DNA of 64,000 bases from assembly GCA_934725305.1 (NCBI GenBank), contig CAKVBA010000001.1:1-64000 (forward strand), in the 5' to 3' direction. This document shows positions 28,879 to 37,682 of this stretch, piece by piece (position 1 is the stretch's first letter; each line of letters begins with the position of its first letter). Under the pieces are notes generated by a model, which worked only from the letters and a program-made list of their open reading frames with translations, searched no databases and was not told the DNA's origin. The stretch comes from an uncultured Parabacteroides sp. (lineage in GTDB: Bacteria > Bacteroidota > Bacteroidia > Bacteroidales > Tannerellaceae). The position numbers and the translations under genes are program-made.

Positions 28879-30120
28879 TTATTCTTCGGTCTTGAATGCC
28901 TTGCAGAATGTGGTCATCAACAAGATACATAAACCTAACAGACCAACCACCATATAGGCATATTTCATGTCAAACTGCTGAGTGATGGCACCAATCAGCA
29001 AAGGTGCGACTAACGAGCCGATGAAACTGATACTTGACAAGATAGACAAAGCAATGCCCACCGGAGTCTTTGACTTCGCTCCGACCAAACTATAAATAGT
29101 AGGAACCATGGATGAGATGCCTAAACCTACAAGCATGAAGCCTATAGAATTAACAACCACCTTTGTCATCATCGACTCAAACTGATTACCCAACAGGGCC
29201 GAAGTGAAAAAGCCAATGAAGATTAAGAAACCGGCCACTTGTAACACGCGCTGCTTGCCTAACGAATTATAGGCATAGTTTGCCAAGAAACGTCCTGCCG
29301 TCATCATCACCATAAAGACAAGGAAGCCGATCTGCAAGGATTTAGGAACCTGCAACACGGACTCGAAATAGACTCCGCTCCAATCGAACATGGCACTCTC
29401 AACCACCAAGGCAAACAATCCACAAACACCCAACTGTATCAACAAGCGTTCCGGATTACGGATAAAGCTCAACAATGCCGGAGTCTCTTTGCCCGATTCA
29501 CTCGTCTTCTCTTCTCCTGCCGAATCCTCAACCGGCAAAGTTGCATCTTCCTGTAAATACTTGCGACCAAACAAGACAATCAGTAGAATAGAGACAGCTA
29601 CAAGCGTGAAATGTTCCAATGGTTGAATATCGGATACAATCATAATGAATCCGATCAAGGCTCCTAAACAGGCACCCAAACTCCAGCCTCCATGAAATGA
29701 TGCCATTATGGTTCGCCCATAGAGTCGTTCAATGCCTATTCCTTGCGTATTCAGAGAAATATCGCACATATTCCAACAGACACCAAAGACAAAGAGACAA
29801 ACGGCCAATGTATAGATAGATGAAGAAAAGCCAATGGCAAACAGAGCCGTGGCATATCCCAACACACTCACTTGTGCCATCACACGGCTACCCAACTTAG
29901 AAACCAGATATCCGGCCAAAGGTATAGCAATAAACTTACCTACCGGAATAAAGAAGAGAACAAGTCCCCAATAAAAGGCATCTTCTATTCCTGAAAGACT
30001 ATGCACGTCTGGAATACGACTGGCCCAACTCGAGAAACAAAGACCTTGTGCCAGGAAAAAGGTCAGAACGGCCCAATGGATACGCTCCTTAGAAGCCACA
30101 AATGTAGGATGTGTATTCAT
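28879..30120 (-). CDS. MFS transporter (YbjJ-like)
   Basis: A 413-residue permease with about twelve membrane helices in two halves, split by an acidic cytoplasmic loop (DATLPVEDSAGEEKTSESGKE). The start WAVLTFFLAQGLCFSSWASRIPDV and the inter-helix LAGYLVSKLGSRVMAQ (a motif A variant) resemble the YbjJ/fucose-permease-like MFS branch. The substrate is unknown. It is monocistronic and converges on the preceding gene at a shared terminator. Confidence 0.85.
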   Translation of the reverse strand: MNTHPTFVASKERIHWAVLTFFLAQGLCFSSWASRIPDVHSLSGIEDAFYWGLVLFFIPVGKFIAIPLAGYLVSKLGSRVMAQVSVLGYATALFAIGFSSSIYTLAVCLFVFGVCWNMCDISLNTQGIGIERLYGRTIMASFHGGWSLGACLGALIGFIMIVSDIQPLEHFTLVAVSILLIVLFGRKYLQEDATLPVEDSAGEEKTSESGKETPALLSFIRNPERLLIQLGVCGLFALVVESAMFDWSGVYFESVLQVPKSLQIGFLVFMVMMTAGRFLANYAYNSLGKQRVLQVAGFLIFIGFFTSALLGNQFESMMTKVVVNSIGFMLVGLGISSMVPTIYSLVGAKSKTPVGIALSILSSISFIGSLVAPLLIGAITQQFDMKYAYMVVGLLGLCILLMTTFCKAFKTEE

Positions 30121-30240
30121 TATACTCCTATCTTTCCTAATGATTAATATAAATTACAAAACTAATGAAAGAGCACTAAAAACTCAACATCTCTTCCGTG
30201 AATCCACATAAGACTTTAGAGGCTGTTTTCCTAAATCAAC

Positions 30241-30248
30241 TATTTTTG
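30241..30248 (+). promoter_or_regulatory. -7 element for the small nucleotidyltransferase-like gene
   Basis: TATTTTTG fits TAnnTTTG and lies 29 bp before the ATG at 30278. No clear -33 is visible. Confidence 0.4.
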
Positions 30249-30277
30249 TCTAAATTCGCGGCCTAAATCAGTTGAAT

Positions 30278-30874
30278 ATGGATCCAAAGAAATTGTTAGA
30301 ACGTCAAGACCGCTTGCAAGATGAAGCAAGAAGTATATTAACTAAACTAAGACTACCCGGAAGATTGTCCCTGATTGGCCGTCCTTTACAAGTGGGAAGT
30401 TCGGCTTTAGGACTAATGGTCAGACGTGATCTCGACATCACCGTTATCTGTGCAGAACTGGATCTGAAACGTGTAGCGAAACTTTGTTCGGAGCTTATCT
30501 GCCTGGAAGGTATTAAGAATCTTCGTTTCCAAAACAGAATAGACCGATCGGAACAGACAACGCCTACTATTACCAATGACCTGCAGATCTCTCTTTCCTA
30601 TCAGTTGGATAACGAGAGAACTTGGAACATTCAAGTACGCCTGATTGATGAGCCGGAACGACAACTCGATCTGCAACACATCAAATCACTTCCGACTAAG
30701 CTGAATCCTCTAAACCGTGAGCTGATTCTTACCATCAAGAATGAATGGTATCAACGTCCGGAGTATGGAACGTCTGTCACGGGTTACCTAATCTGTGATG
30801 CCGTACTGAATCAAGGCGTCACTTCTCTCAAGGAGTTTGAACAATGGATGGAAAAGAGGTCCAAAACTTGTTGA
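30278..30874 (+). CDS. Small nucleotidyltransferase-like protein
   Basis: A 198-residue cytosolic protein from the ATG at 30278; a TTG two codons earlier is a weaker option. RPLQVGSSALGLMVRRDLDITVI has the G-S-x(n)-D-x-D arrangement of minimal nucleotidyltransferase folds, and QLDLQHIKSLPTKLNPLNRELILTIKNEW follows as a helical part. Related proteins are annotated as hypothetical in Bacteroidetes. The target is unknown and no antitoxin-like partner lies next to it. It is followed by tandem array D. Confidence 0.65.
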   Translation: MDPKKLLERQDRLQDEARSILTKLRLPGRLSLIGRPLQVGSSALGLMVRRDLDITVICAELDLKRVAKLCSELICLEGIKNLRFQNRIDRSEQTTPTITNDLQISLSYQLDNERTWNIQVRLIDEPERQLDLQHIKSLPTKLNPLNRELILTIKNEWYQRPEYGTSVTGYLICDAVLNQGVTSLKEFEQWMEKRSKTC

Positions 30875-30889
30875 CGGCATTAAAGCCGA

Positions 30890-30999
30890 AAACGGAGGCC
30901 TTTCCCACTAAACGGCCACCCTTTTACCCATGGGTCTATAGACTATTTCCCCAAAGTCTATAGACTTTTCCCCAAAAGTCCCTACCCTTTTTTCCAAGA
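30890..30999. repeat. Tandem array D: five 22-bp units
   Basis: Units start at 30890, 30912, 30934, 30956 and 30978, each 22 bp. Units 3 and 4 open with the palindrome GTCTATAGAC, and every unit ends in a pyrimidine-rich CTTTTCCCC-like half. The layout, a variable palindromic half plus a constant pyrimidine half, matches array C. Confidence 0.75.
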
Positions 31000-31067
31000 C
31001 TGTTCGAAGACGCACCGCCGAGCTTTTACAGAAACGATGTTACAATGATTTCAATAGCAACAACATT

Positions 31068-31547
31068 CTATGGCTTCTGAATCAACACTACCGCGGCCGC
31101 TGCAATTCCCTCTTGACGTCCGGTAAAGCCCAGCTTCTCTGTAGTTGTGGCCTTGATAGAGATATCTTCTACATCCACAGCCAACACCTCGGCCAACACC
31201 TCTTTCATCTTAGGAATATGCGGATTCAGCTTCGGACGTTCTGCCATCACGGTGGCATCAATATTTCCTAACTCATAGCCGGCCTCACGCAACAGCTGCA
31301 TCGTGCGCTTCAGCAAGATCTTGCTATCGATGTTCTCATACTCTCCGGCCGTATCGGGAAAATGATAACCGATATCACGCATATTGGCGGCTCCCAACAA
31401 AGCATCACAAATGGCATGAATCAACACATCGGCATCACTGTGCCCCAACAATCCCATTGTATGATCGATGCGAATGCCACCTAACCACAGATCACGACCT
31501 GTCACCAAGGCGTGTACATCATATCCATATCCAACTCTGATCTTCAT
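31068..31547 (-). CDS. ispF: 2-C-methyl-D-erythritol 2,4-cyclodiphosphate synthase
   Basis: Forms the cyclodiphosphate in the non-mevalonate isoprenoid pathway as a cytosolic trimer. The 159 residues include the metal ligands in GYDVHAL (Asp and His) and the second ligand region [22 protein letters not shown], then the [12 protein letters not shown] and [14 protein letters not shown] segments of the CDP pocket. It lies 27 bp after porV and ends the rex-FAH-porU-porV-ispF run. The same porU-porV-ispF order is known in Porphyromonas gingivalis. Confidence 0.97.
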   Translation of the reverse strand: MKIRVGYGYDVHALVTGRDLWLGGIRIDHTMGLLGHSDADVLIHAICDALLGAANMRDIGYHFPDTAGEYENIDSKILLKRTMQLLREAGYELGNIDATVMAERPKLNPHIPKMKEVLAEVLAVDVEDISIKATTTEKLGFTGRQEGIAAAAVVLIQKP

Positions 31548-31574
31548 AATGCATATACATTATATATAATGTGT

Positions 31575-32753
31575 TTATCGGAACAAATTCTTGATGCCAT
31601 CCATATCGAATGACAAAGAGAAACGCAAGGTCTGATCCAACGGGTTACTCTGAACGGTACTGATCAGATAGGCTGCATCCAACTGGAACACACTCATACG
31701 GAAACCGGCACCCAATGAGAAGTACTGACGGTTACCCTGATTCTGATTCTCATAGTAATAACCACCACGCACAAAGAACTGCTGATTGTAGTTGTATTCC
31801 AAACCAATAGAAGCCATAATCTCTTGCAATTCACCCTTGAATCCGTTCGGTGAATCGCCAAAAGACTTGAAGATACCGGAAATCGGAGACATGTTGTTAT
31901 AATCTTCTACATCCTTCTGATACTTTTCTTCATCCTCGGCAGATGTACCCAATTTTACCGGCACGCTCGGAACCAAGTATTTGCTGAGATCAACATAAAC
32001 ACCCAGCTGATTATAGTCGTCAAACGGATAGAGCAAACCCGTACCCAAGCTCAACTTGGTCGGGATAAATTGGTTGGTTTCGCCACCATTATATGAAACC
32101 TTTGTACCTATATTGGAAAGATTAAAACCAAAGCTCCATAAACATTCACGGCTACCCATAATCACATACTTCTCCATGTAACCGGCAATATCGGCGGCAA
32201 ATGCATTGTCGGGAACCATGTCATAATCTGCTCCACCCATATCGGAACGGATAAAGCGCAAGGCTACGGCCATAGAGAAAGCATCTGATAACTTACGGCT
32301 GTAGCTGACATCAACGGCCATTTCATAGGGGTTCAACACCATCATTGCGCCTCCGTCTTCTTGTGTTCCCTGAGTGACTTCACCCATAGAGAAATAACGG
32401 ACAGAAGCTCCTAATGCCTGCAGATCACTATCTCCCAGTTTATAGTAGCCCGCCAAATTCACCAACGCCACGTCGTTGACCAACTTACGCAACCACGGTG
32501 TATAAGAAAGCGACACACCCGCTTTGCTATAAGTAAACGCATATTTCGCCGGATTCCAATATTGGGAATAAACATCTGGCAGAGTTGATACACCATTATC
32601 ACCCATAGCACCACCACGAGCATCGGGGGCAATGGAAAGAGAGGGAATAGCGGTATTGACCGGTGCAAACTTTTTCTCTTGTGCCAACAGATCCACACCG
32701 GGAATCAACCAGCTCAATACTATAATCCACAAGCTTATCTTTAAACCTTTCAT
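31575..32753 (-). CDS. porV: T9SS outer-membrane protein PorV (LptO)
   Basis: A 392-residue FadL-like outer-membrane beta barrel that receives T9SS cargo and hands it to the PorU attachment complex. The ATG at 32753 opens into the signal peptide MKGLKISLWIIVLSW, cleaved near LLAQ; the ORF could extend 12 codons upstream, but those lack signal character. Family features include FLSIAPDARGGAMGDNGVS-type N-terminus, NPAKYAF, the paired-aromatic strands throughout, and the C-terminal FRLSFSFDMDG strand. It follows porU by 59 bp and precedes ispF. Confidence 0.93.
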   Translation of the reverse strand: MKGLKISLWIIVLSWLIPGVDLLAQEKKFAPVNTAIPSLSIAPDARGGAMGDNGVSTLPDVYSQYWNPAKYAFTYSKAGVSLSYTPWLRKLVNDVALVNLAGYYKLGDSDLQALGASVRYFSMGEVTQGTQEDGGAMMVLNPYEMAVDVSYSRKLSDAFSMAVALRFIRSDMGGADYDMVPDNAFAADIAGYMEKYVIMGSRECLWSFGFNLSNIGTKVSYNGGETNQFIPTKLSLGTGLLYPFDDYNQLGVYVDLSKYLVPSVPVKLGTSAEDEEKYQKDVEDYNNMSPISGIFKSFGDSPNGFKGELQEIMASIGLEYNYNQQFFVRGGYYYENQNQGNRQYFSLGAGFRMSVFQLDAAYLISTVQSNPLDQTLRFSLSFDMDGIKNLFR

Positions 32754-32812
32754 GCTAACTATCTTCCTATTATTTAAACACATCAACATTATTAACTCTC
32801 ATATACTCACTT

Positions 32813-35800
32813 TTATTGTGCCAGGATAATTAATTTATTTGCTTTCGTCACCTCCTTTGAGTAGTTGGTGCGAATGGCGGCCCGATAAATATAGACTCCT
32901 GGACGCAAACGCGTGCCGCCTTGTGTAGTCAGATTCCATGTCACCACATAAGCTTTGAACAGTTCTGACGAACCACTCTCCTCGCCGGTCCACAACAACT
33001 TACCGGTCATATCATAGACCATGATCTTCACCTGCATGTTGGATTCCGGACGATTGTGATACAACCGGAACTCAACCTGCTCGCGGGCCGGATTGGGCGT
33101 TGCCAACAATTCAATCAAATCGGGCTTCAATCCCTTCACCACTTCAAAGGTAAAGGTAACCGTCGTTGAGTTGTTCTGCACATCCCACACCTTAAACTCC
33201 GCCGTGTGCAAACCTACAGCTAATTCCGGTATCGAGAACTGTACCAGACCTTCGCCATCCGTGCCGGACAACGATTCATAATAGCTGTTGAGGTTGTAGC
33301 TACGCGACACCTGATTGTCGATCGTAAGCATTATATCGTGTCCGATACCGCTGCCACTCATGTTCACACCGCTCTTATCCCACAGACGAGCCACAAACAG
33401 AGGCGTTTCGTTGGTCTGTCCACCCTCTACAAAGGTGGTATCATTCAAGAACAGGGCACGAATCTCCGGACCAATGGTATCCTTCTCGGCCTGTTCATCA
33501 GTGCCTCCCACAATAAAGTTCAAGAAAGATCCTTGTGCCTCATTACCGGTGGTATCATCGGCCGCATACAGATTCAACTTACCGAAGTCGTTCGAGTAGG
33601 AGATATCTTTCGGCACTGTGAAGGAGAACTTGAACTTACCGGCTCTCACCGAATCAGTACCTGCAAAAAGACGATTGTTATAGGTGGTATATTGGAAGTT
33701 CATACCCGTTCGGTTGTTATCCAACGTGGTAACAACATCTCTGCTATCCATTACGGTTGGATTCAACAGACCGGTAAAGTCCGCGGCTAAGCTTCCATCC
33801 GAATTCAGCACTTCGCCTTCGACCGTAACCCGCTGCAAGGCCTTCAGGTAAATAGGGTCATTGCCAACCTTCGTTCCATTCACGGCCGTCACCTTCATCC
33901 GATATTCGGGATAGGCCAGCTTCATCGCCGGGTCACCAATCAAGATAAAGTTCAGCTTATTGGCATCATAGCCCAAATTGCGCTTGGTAATCTTCATCAC
34001 CTCGCCCAAGGTCAAACGCCGTCCATCTTTCTTCTCAAAGAGATTGCGCAACAACTCTTTATTGATGCGGAAATTGGGTCCGGGATATACGGCTCGAGTC
34101 GTGGTAAACAAAGCCACGCCACCACTGGTCTTATTCAGCAACACATCTTCGCCGGCCGAAGTGTTGGCATCATCAAAGCGGGTAAAGTCACACGTAGCCG
34201 TTACCCACAAAGGCAGACATTCATACGAAGCCTGCATAATATCGGTCTGTGTCAACACCTTTTCGTCACTCCACGACTGTGTATTACCATGACCGGTATA
34301 ATTGATCAGCAACAATCCCTCTTTCAACAGACGCTGTATCTTCGTCTTGACATCGGGATAGGTGGTCGATCCGGAATAATCCTTCTTATAGGCATCAAAG
34401 AACACCTTTTCCACCATAAACTCAGGATGATTCTTTTCTATATAATCAGCTTCATAATTAGACTGATACACATGGATAGTATCATAACTGGGACGGTCAG
34501 AAGCACTACCATCATCGGCCACAAAAGCCATCTTGTTCTTCCAGGCACCCTTCAGGCTGTTATCCATATAGCGAATCAGCTTATCCACAACCTGTTTCGC
34601 CTCTGTCACCGTACGCACCGGGAAACGACCGATACCGATATCCAAGCCATCACGAGCGATATTCACACCCTCAGAATCATCCAACAGACCAAAATAGTCG
34701 TCCGTTACATAGGAACTGCTATCCAAAGAGTTTTCGGATTCATAGGTCAGCAACATATTGTCACGAGAGATATTCTTCAGATAGAGTCCACGGTTATCAT
34801 AGATACCATCACCGAAGAGCAACAGATATTTGGGAGCATCCTTATCAGACGTCTTACGGTCGTAAAACATCTTCATAAACCGACGATAGGCCGTTGCATC
34901 CGGTGTACCACTGGAGAACTCATTATAGATACGCACAGGATCAACCACAGCAACAGACAAACCATCCCGTTCACGATGCTCTTGCGCCAATCTCTCCGCT
35001 TGTGCGGTAAAAGCCTTTGGAGCAATGATAATCATATCGGTCTGCTCCATACTATGCAAATCTTGTGGCTCTACTTCGCCCATCACCACAGGAGATTGAA
35101 AGGTCTGATTGGTCTGCACCAAAGCAAATTCACGAAGCGTTCCGGCCGGTATCACAAAAGAGAGTTCCGAGCCATTCAGTTCAGTCTCTATACGTTTAGG
35201 ATTGACCGGATCGGTCACATCAAACACCACACTATGAGTATCGGCACCCTCAATCACAAAACGGGAAGAATTGCCAATAGAGGCAATACTACGGAAAAAG
35301 GTATAGGCACCATAGGGTTTCAATGTTCTTTGCGCCTGCATACGGATATAATCCAACCGCACATTCTCATGTCCGGTCGTACCATAGAGCACATTCACCT
35401 TGAACTTCTCGCTCTTCTCTCCAGACCAATACCCAACCTGTTTAATAACGTTAGCCTTGGTATAGCTATCATTGGCTGAACTGCTGGACATACGAGCCTG
35501 TATCACTTGTTGACCGTCCACACTCAGTTTGACCGTTGTTTCACCAGTCTTGGCTTTAGCGATAAACCGCAACGTAGCTTTGCCATCGGCTTGCGTAATT
35601 CCCGGCATAGAGAAAGAAAAGTCTTGAGACAGATTTGTCTCAAACGACTCACCATAAAGTTCACGTCCTGAATAATTAACAGAGACCAACTCCTTCTCGT
35701 GCAGCAGATAATCATCAAAGCTCTTGACCTGCAAAGTAGCACCTTGCCCTTTGGCTGCCGTCTGCATCTCCTTGGTATCGGTAGCATCCGTTATAAAGTA

Positions 35801-36238
35801 GCAGCCATAGGTTGCATAGGGATTATTGGTATGTTCAAAGGTGTTGTTACTCCTATTATAGGTCCATTTGATGGGACCACGCGCATAAAACAACAGAAAG
35901 CTCTCGCCACGCCACACAGCTGTAGTCGGCACATCATCGATATAAGGCTGAGAGAAATCCTCCTCCAACGGCCAGCCACCGTAACCATGCACCGACACCT
36001 TCGATGGATCGGCAAAGCCCATCTTCTTCAACTCGGCATAGGTCAGCTTATAGATACCGGTTTGATCGACCCGCACCTTCACCCATTTGCCCGCAGACAT
36101 AGCCGACGAGGCCGCATAACGGTTCTCTTCGGCCCTTAGCACAGCCGTTCCCAACAAAAAATGAAGAATGAAGAATGAGAGCCATATTATATGTATTCTC
36201 CCAAACTTGTCATACAGCTTGCATAATCCATCCATCAT
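32813..36238 (-). CDS. porU: T9SS C25-family sortase PorU
   Basis: A 1141-residue gingipain-like protein that removes C-terminal sorting domains from T9SS cargo and attaches cargo to A-type lipopolysaccharide. After an N-terminal signal (IIWLSFFILHFLLGTAVLRA) come beta domains and a C25 peptidase domain at about 400-760. The dyad is visible: His650 in LLINYTGHGNTQSW and Cys683 in LPLWVTATCDFTRFDD. The C-terminal region carries PNPAREQVEFRLYHN and RLRPGVYIYRAAI, a Por-type CTD that in PorU is kept. It lies 31 bp after an FAH-family gene and 59 bp before porV. Confidence 0.94.
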   Translation of the reverse strand: MMDGLCKLYDKFGRIHIIWLSFFILHFLLGTAVLRAEENRYAASSAMSAGKWVKVRVDQTGIYKLTYAELKKMGFADPSKVSVHGYGGWPLEEDFSQPYIDDVPTTAVWRGESFLLFYARGPIKWTYNRSNNTFEHTNNPYATYGCYFITDATDTKEMQTAAKGQGATLQVKSFDDYLLHEKELVSVNYSGRELYGESFETNLSQDFSFSMPGITQADGKATLRFIAKAKTGETTVKLSVDGQQVIQARMSSSSANDSYTKANVIKQVGYWSGEKSEKFKVNVLYGTTGHENVRLDYIRMQAQRTLKPYGAYTFFRSIASIGNSSRFVIEGADTHSVVFDVTDPVNPKRIETELNGSELSFVIPAGTLREFALVQTNQTFQSPVVMGEVEPQDLHSMEQTDMIIIAPKAFTAQAERLAQEHRERDGLSVAVVDPVRIYNEFSSGTPDATAYRRFMKMFYDRKTSDKDAPKYLLLFGDGIYDNRGLYLKNISRDNMLLTYESENSLDSSSYVTDDYFGLLDDSEGVNIARDGLDIGIGRFPVRTVTEAKQVVDKLIRYMDNSLKGAWKNKMAFVADDGSASDRPSYDTIHVYQSNYEADYIEKNHPEFMVEKVFFDAYKKDYSGSTTYPDVKTKIQRLLKEGLLLINYTGHGNTQSWSDEKVLTQTDIMQASYECLPLWVTATCDFTRFDDANTSAGEDVLLNKTSGGVALFTTTRAVYPGPNFRINKELLRNLFEKKDGRRLTLGEVMKITKRNLGYDANKLNFILIGDPAMKLAYPEYRMKVTAVNGTKVGNDPIYLKALQRVTVEGEVLNSDGSLAADFTGLLNPTVMDSRDVVTTLDNNRTGMNFQYTTYNNRLFAGTDSVRAGKFKFSFTVPKDISYSNDFGKLNLYAADDTTGNEAQGSFLNFIVGGTDEQAEKDTIGPEIRALFLNDTTFVEGGQTNETPLFVARLWDKSGVNMSGSGIGHDIMLTIDNQVSRSYNLNSYYESLSGTDGEGLVQFSIPELAVGLHTAEFKVWDVQNNSTTVTFTFEVVKGLKPDLIELLATPNPAREQVEFRLYHNRPESNMQVKIMVYDMTGKLLWTGEESGSSELFKAYVVTWNLTTQGGTRLRPGVYIYRAAIRTNYSKEVTKANKLIILAQ

Positions 36239-36269
36239 TATAAATATTCCTCTTTTTTATCTTATGATC

Positions 36270-36887
36270 TCATTTAATATGGAAATCGAGCAACTTCTCA
36301 TCACCCAAATAGCCCTGCAAATGATCATCGATCTTCACAGGTCCCACGCCACAAGGCGTACCTGTATAAATCAGGTCACCAATCTTCAAGGTAAAGAAGC
36401 GACTCACATAGGCCACAATCTGATCGACCGTAAACAACATCTCTTTGGTAAAGCCCGTCTGCACTGTATTTCCATTGATATCCAGATGGAACGTAAGATC
36501 CTGCACATTCCCTCCAAAACGCTCCAGCGGCACAAATGTACCAATGACAGCCGAGTTGTCAAAAGCCTTACTCAGCTCCCAAGGTAAACCCTTCTCGCGC
36601 AACTTACTCTGCAAATCACGGGCTGTAAAGTCTATACCCACGGTCACTTCACTATAGTAGCGATGAGCAAAACGCTCTGCTATATTCTTACCCAACCGGT
36701 CAATCTTCACCACAAGCTCTGTTTCGTAATGAACATTTGACGAGAAATCGGGAATAAAAAAGGGCTTTCCATCCTTCAACAACGAAGAGTCGGACTTCAT
36801 AAAGATGGTCGGCTCTGTTAATGTTAACGTATGATGCAGCTCTTTATTGTGGGCCGCATAATTCATTCCTACGGCAATAATTTTCAT
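36270..36887 (-). CDS. Fumarylacetoacetate hydrolase (FAH) family protein
   Basis: A 205-residue small FAH-fold enzyme, likely a hydrolase or tautomerase/decarboxylase on 2-oxo or acylpyruvate-type acids. Family motifs include MNYAAHNKEL, VHYETELVVKIDRLG with the metal-binding E-x-E pair, GIDFTARDLQ, and LIYTGTPCGVGPVKIDD. The exact substrate is not deducible; oxaloacetate tautomerase and acylpyruvase are both known among close relatives. The start codon is only 1 bp from the rex stop and porU begins 31 bp after its end, so it is tightly embedded in this operon. Confidence 0.88.
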   Translation of the reverse strand: MKIIAVGMNYAAHNKELHHTLTLTEPTIFMKSDSSLLKDGKPFFIPDFSSNVHYETELVVKIDRLGKNIAERFAHRYYSEVTVGIDFTARDLQSKLREKGLPWELSKAFDNSAVIGTFVPLERFGGNVQDLTFHLDINGNTVQTGFTKEMLFTVDQIVAYVSRFFTLKIGDLIYTGTPCGVGPVKIDDHLQGYLGDEKLLDFHIK

Positions 36888-36888
36888 A

Positions 36889-37539
36889 TCAGTGATTTAT
36901 TGAATTCAAACGATTAAACATAACTGCCAGATGAGCATACATAGAGGTGTTCTGCACAACGATATGCTCCGGCACACGAATACGGAAAGGAGTAAAATTC
37001 CACAAGGCACGGATACCGCCTTCGATAATCGAATCGGTCACCTCTTGTGCCTTATCGACAGGGACCGTTATGATACCGATAGTGGCACCATATTCTTTCT
37101 GTTTTTCCAGGAAATCACGCAAATGATAGACAGGAATACCATTGATGCTTGTGCCGGCCAGCTCTTCACGCACGTCGAAGCCTGCCACCACATTCAAGCC
37201 ATACTGACTCAAGCCGGAGTCGTGCAGCAAAGCAGCTCCCAAACTTCCCACACCAAACAGAAAAGCCTTATGCTGGACCCTGAATCCCAAAAAATCTTCC
37301 AACACATCCACCAACGCTGCGATATCATATCCCACGCGAGTTTTTCCTGTAATATTCACAAAAGACAGGTCTTTCGCAACCTGACTGGGATCAACATTGA
37401 TCTCTTTCGCTATCAGCGTCGATGAGACAGAGGTTTCCCCCTTATCTTTCAACAACTTCAAAAATGCAAGATACCAAGGCAACCGACGAAGGGTCGGCTC
37501 CGGCACTTTCCATTCTTGTTTCATTTCATCGCTTGCCAT
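36889..37539 (-). CDS. rex: Redox-sensing repressor Rex
   Basis: A 216-residue homodimeric repressor that reads the NADH/NAD+ ratio. The N-terminal winged helix (PEPTLRRLPWYLAFLKLL, then TLIAKEINVDPSQVAKDLSF) precedes the Rossmann domain with FGVGSLGAALLHDSGL and FDVREELAGTSINGIPV. The translation may begin at the second Met, MKQEWKVPE (37524), since the first five residues are poorly conserved. It heads the run to the FAH gene, porU, porV and ispF. A promoter is visible upstream, but no clear Rex dyad (TTGTGAA...TTCACAA type) was found in the short leader. Confidence 0.94.
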   Translation of the reverse strand: MASDEMKQEWKVPEPTLRRLPWYLAFLKLLKDKGETSVSSTLIAKEINVDPSQVAKDLSFVNITGKTRVGYDIAALVDVLEDFLGFRVQHKAFLFGVGSLGAALLHDSGLSQYGLNVVAGFDVREELAGTSINGIPVYHLRDFLEKQKEYGATIGIITVPVDKAQEVTDSIIEGGIRALWNFTPFRIRVPEHIVVQNTSMYAHLAVMFNRLNSINH

Positions 37540-37563
37540 TCTTTGCGTATTCTTTTAAAGATA

Positions 37564-37596
37564 CAAAAATACAACTTATTTTAGAAGCAATTTCAA
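37564..37596 (-). promoter_or_regulatory. Promoter of the rex operon
   Basis: On the minus strand TTGA (37596-37593), a 21-bp spacer and TATTTTTG (37571-37564) lie 24 bp before the rex ATG at 37539. Confidence 0.5.
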
Positions 37597-37682
37597 TTTT
37601 TCGGTATATTTATTCCTACAGATCTCTTTCCATAGCACCTAAGGGTTAGTGGTTGAAAGCAAAATTAGAAATGAGGTATGAA

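Noticed and set aside
34289..35479. 396-codon open frame on the plus strand
   Set aside because: Lies wholly inside porU on the opposite strand. Its translation is rich in His, Ile and Arg with no recognisable motif, as expected for a shadow frame.
36816..36835. TTAATGTTAACG as a Rex operator
   Set aside because: It lies inside the FAH coding sequence, is a short imperfect match and is not positioned at a promoter.
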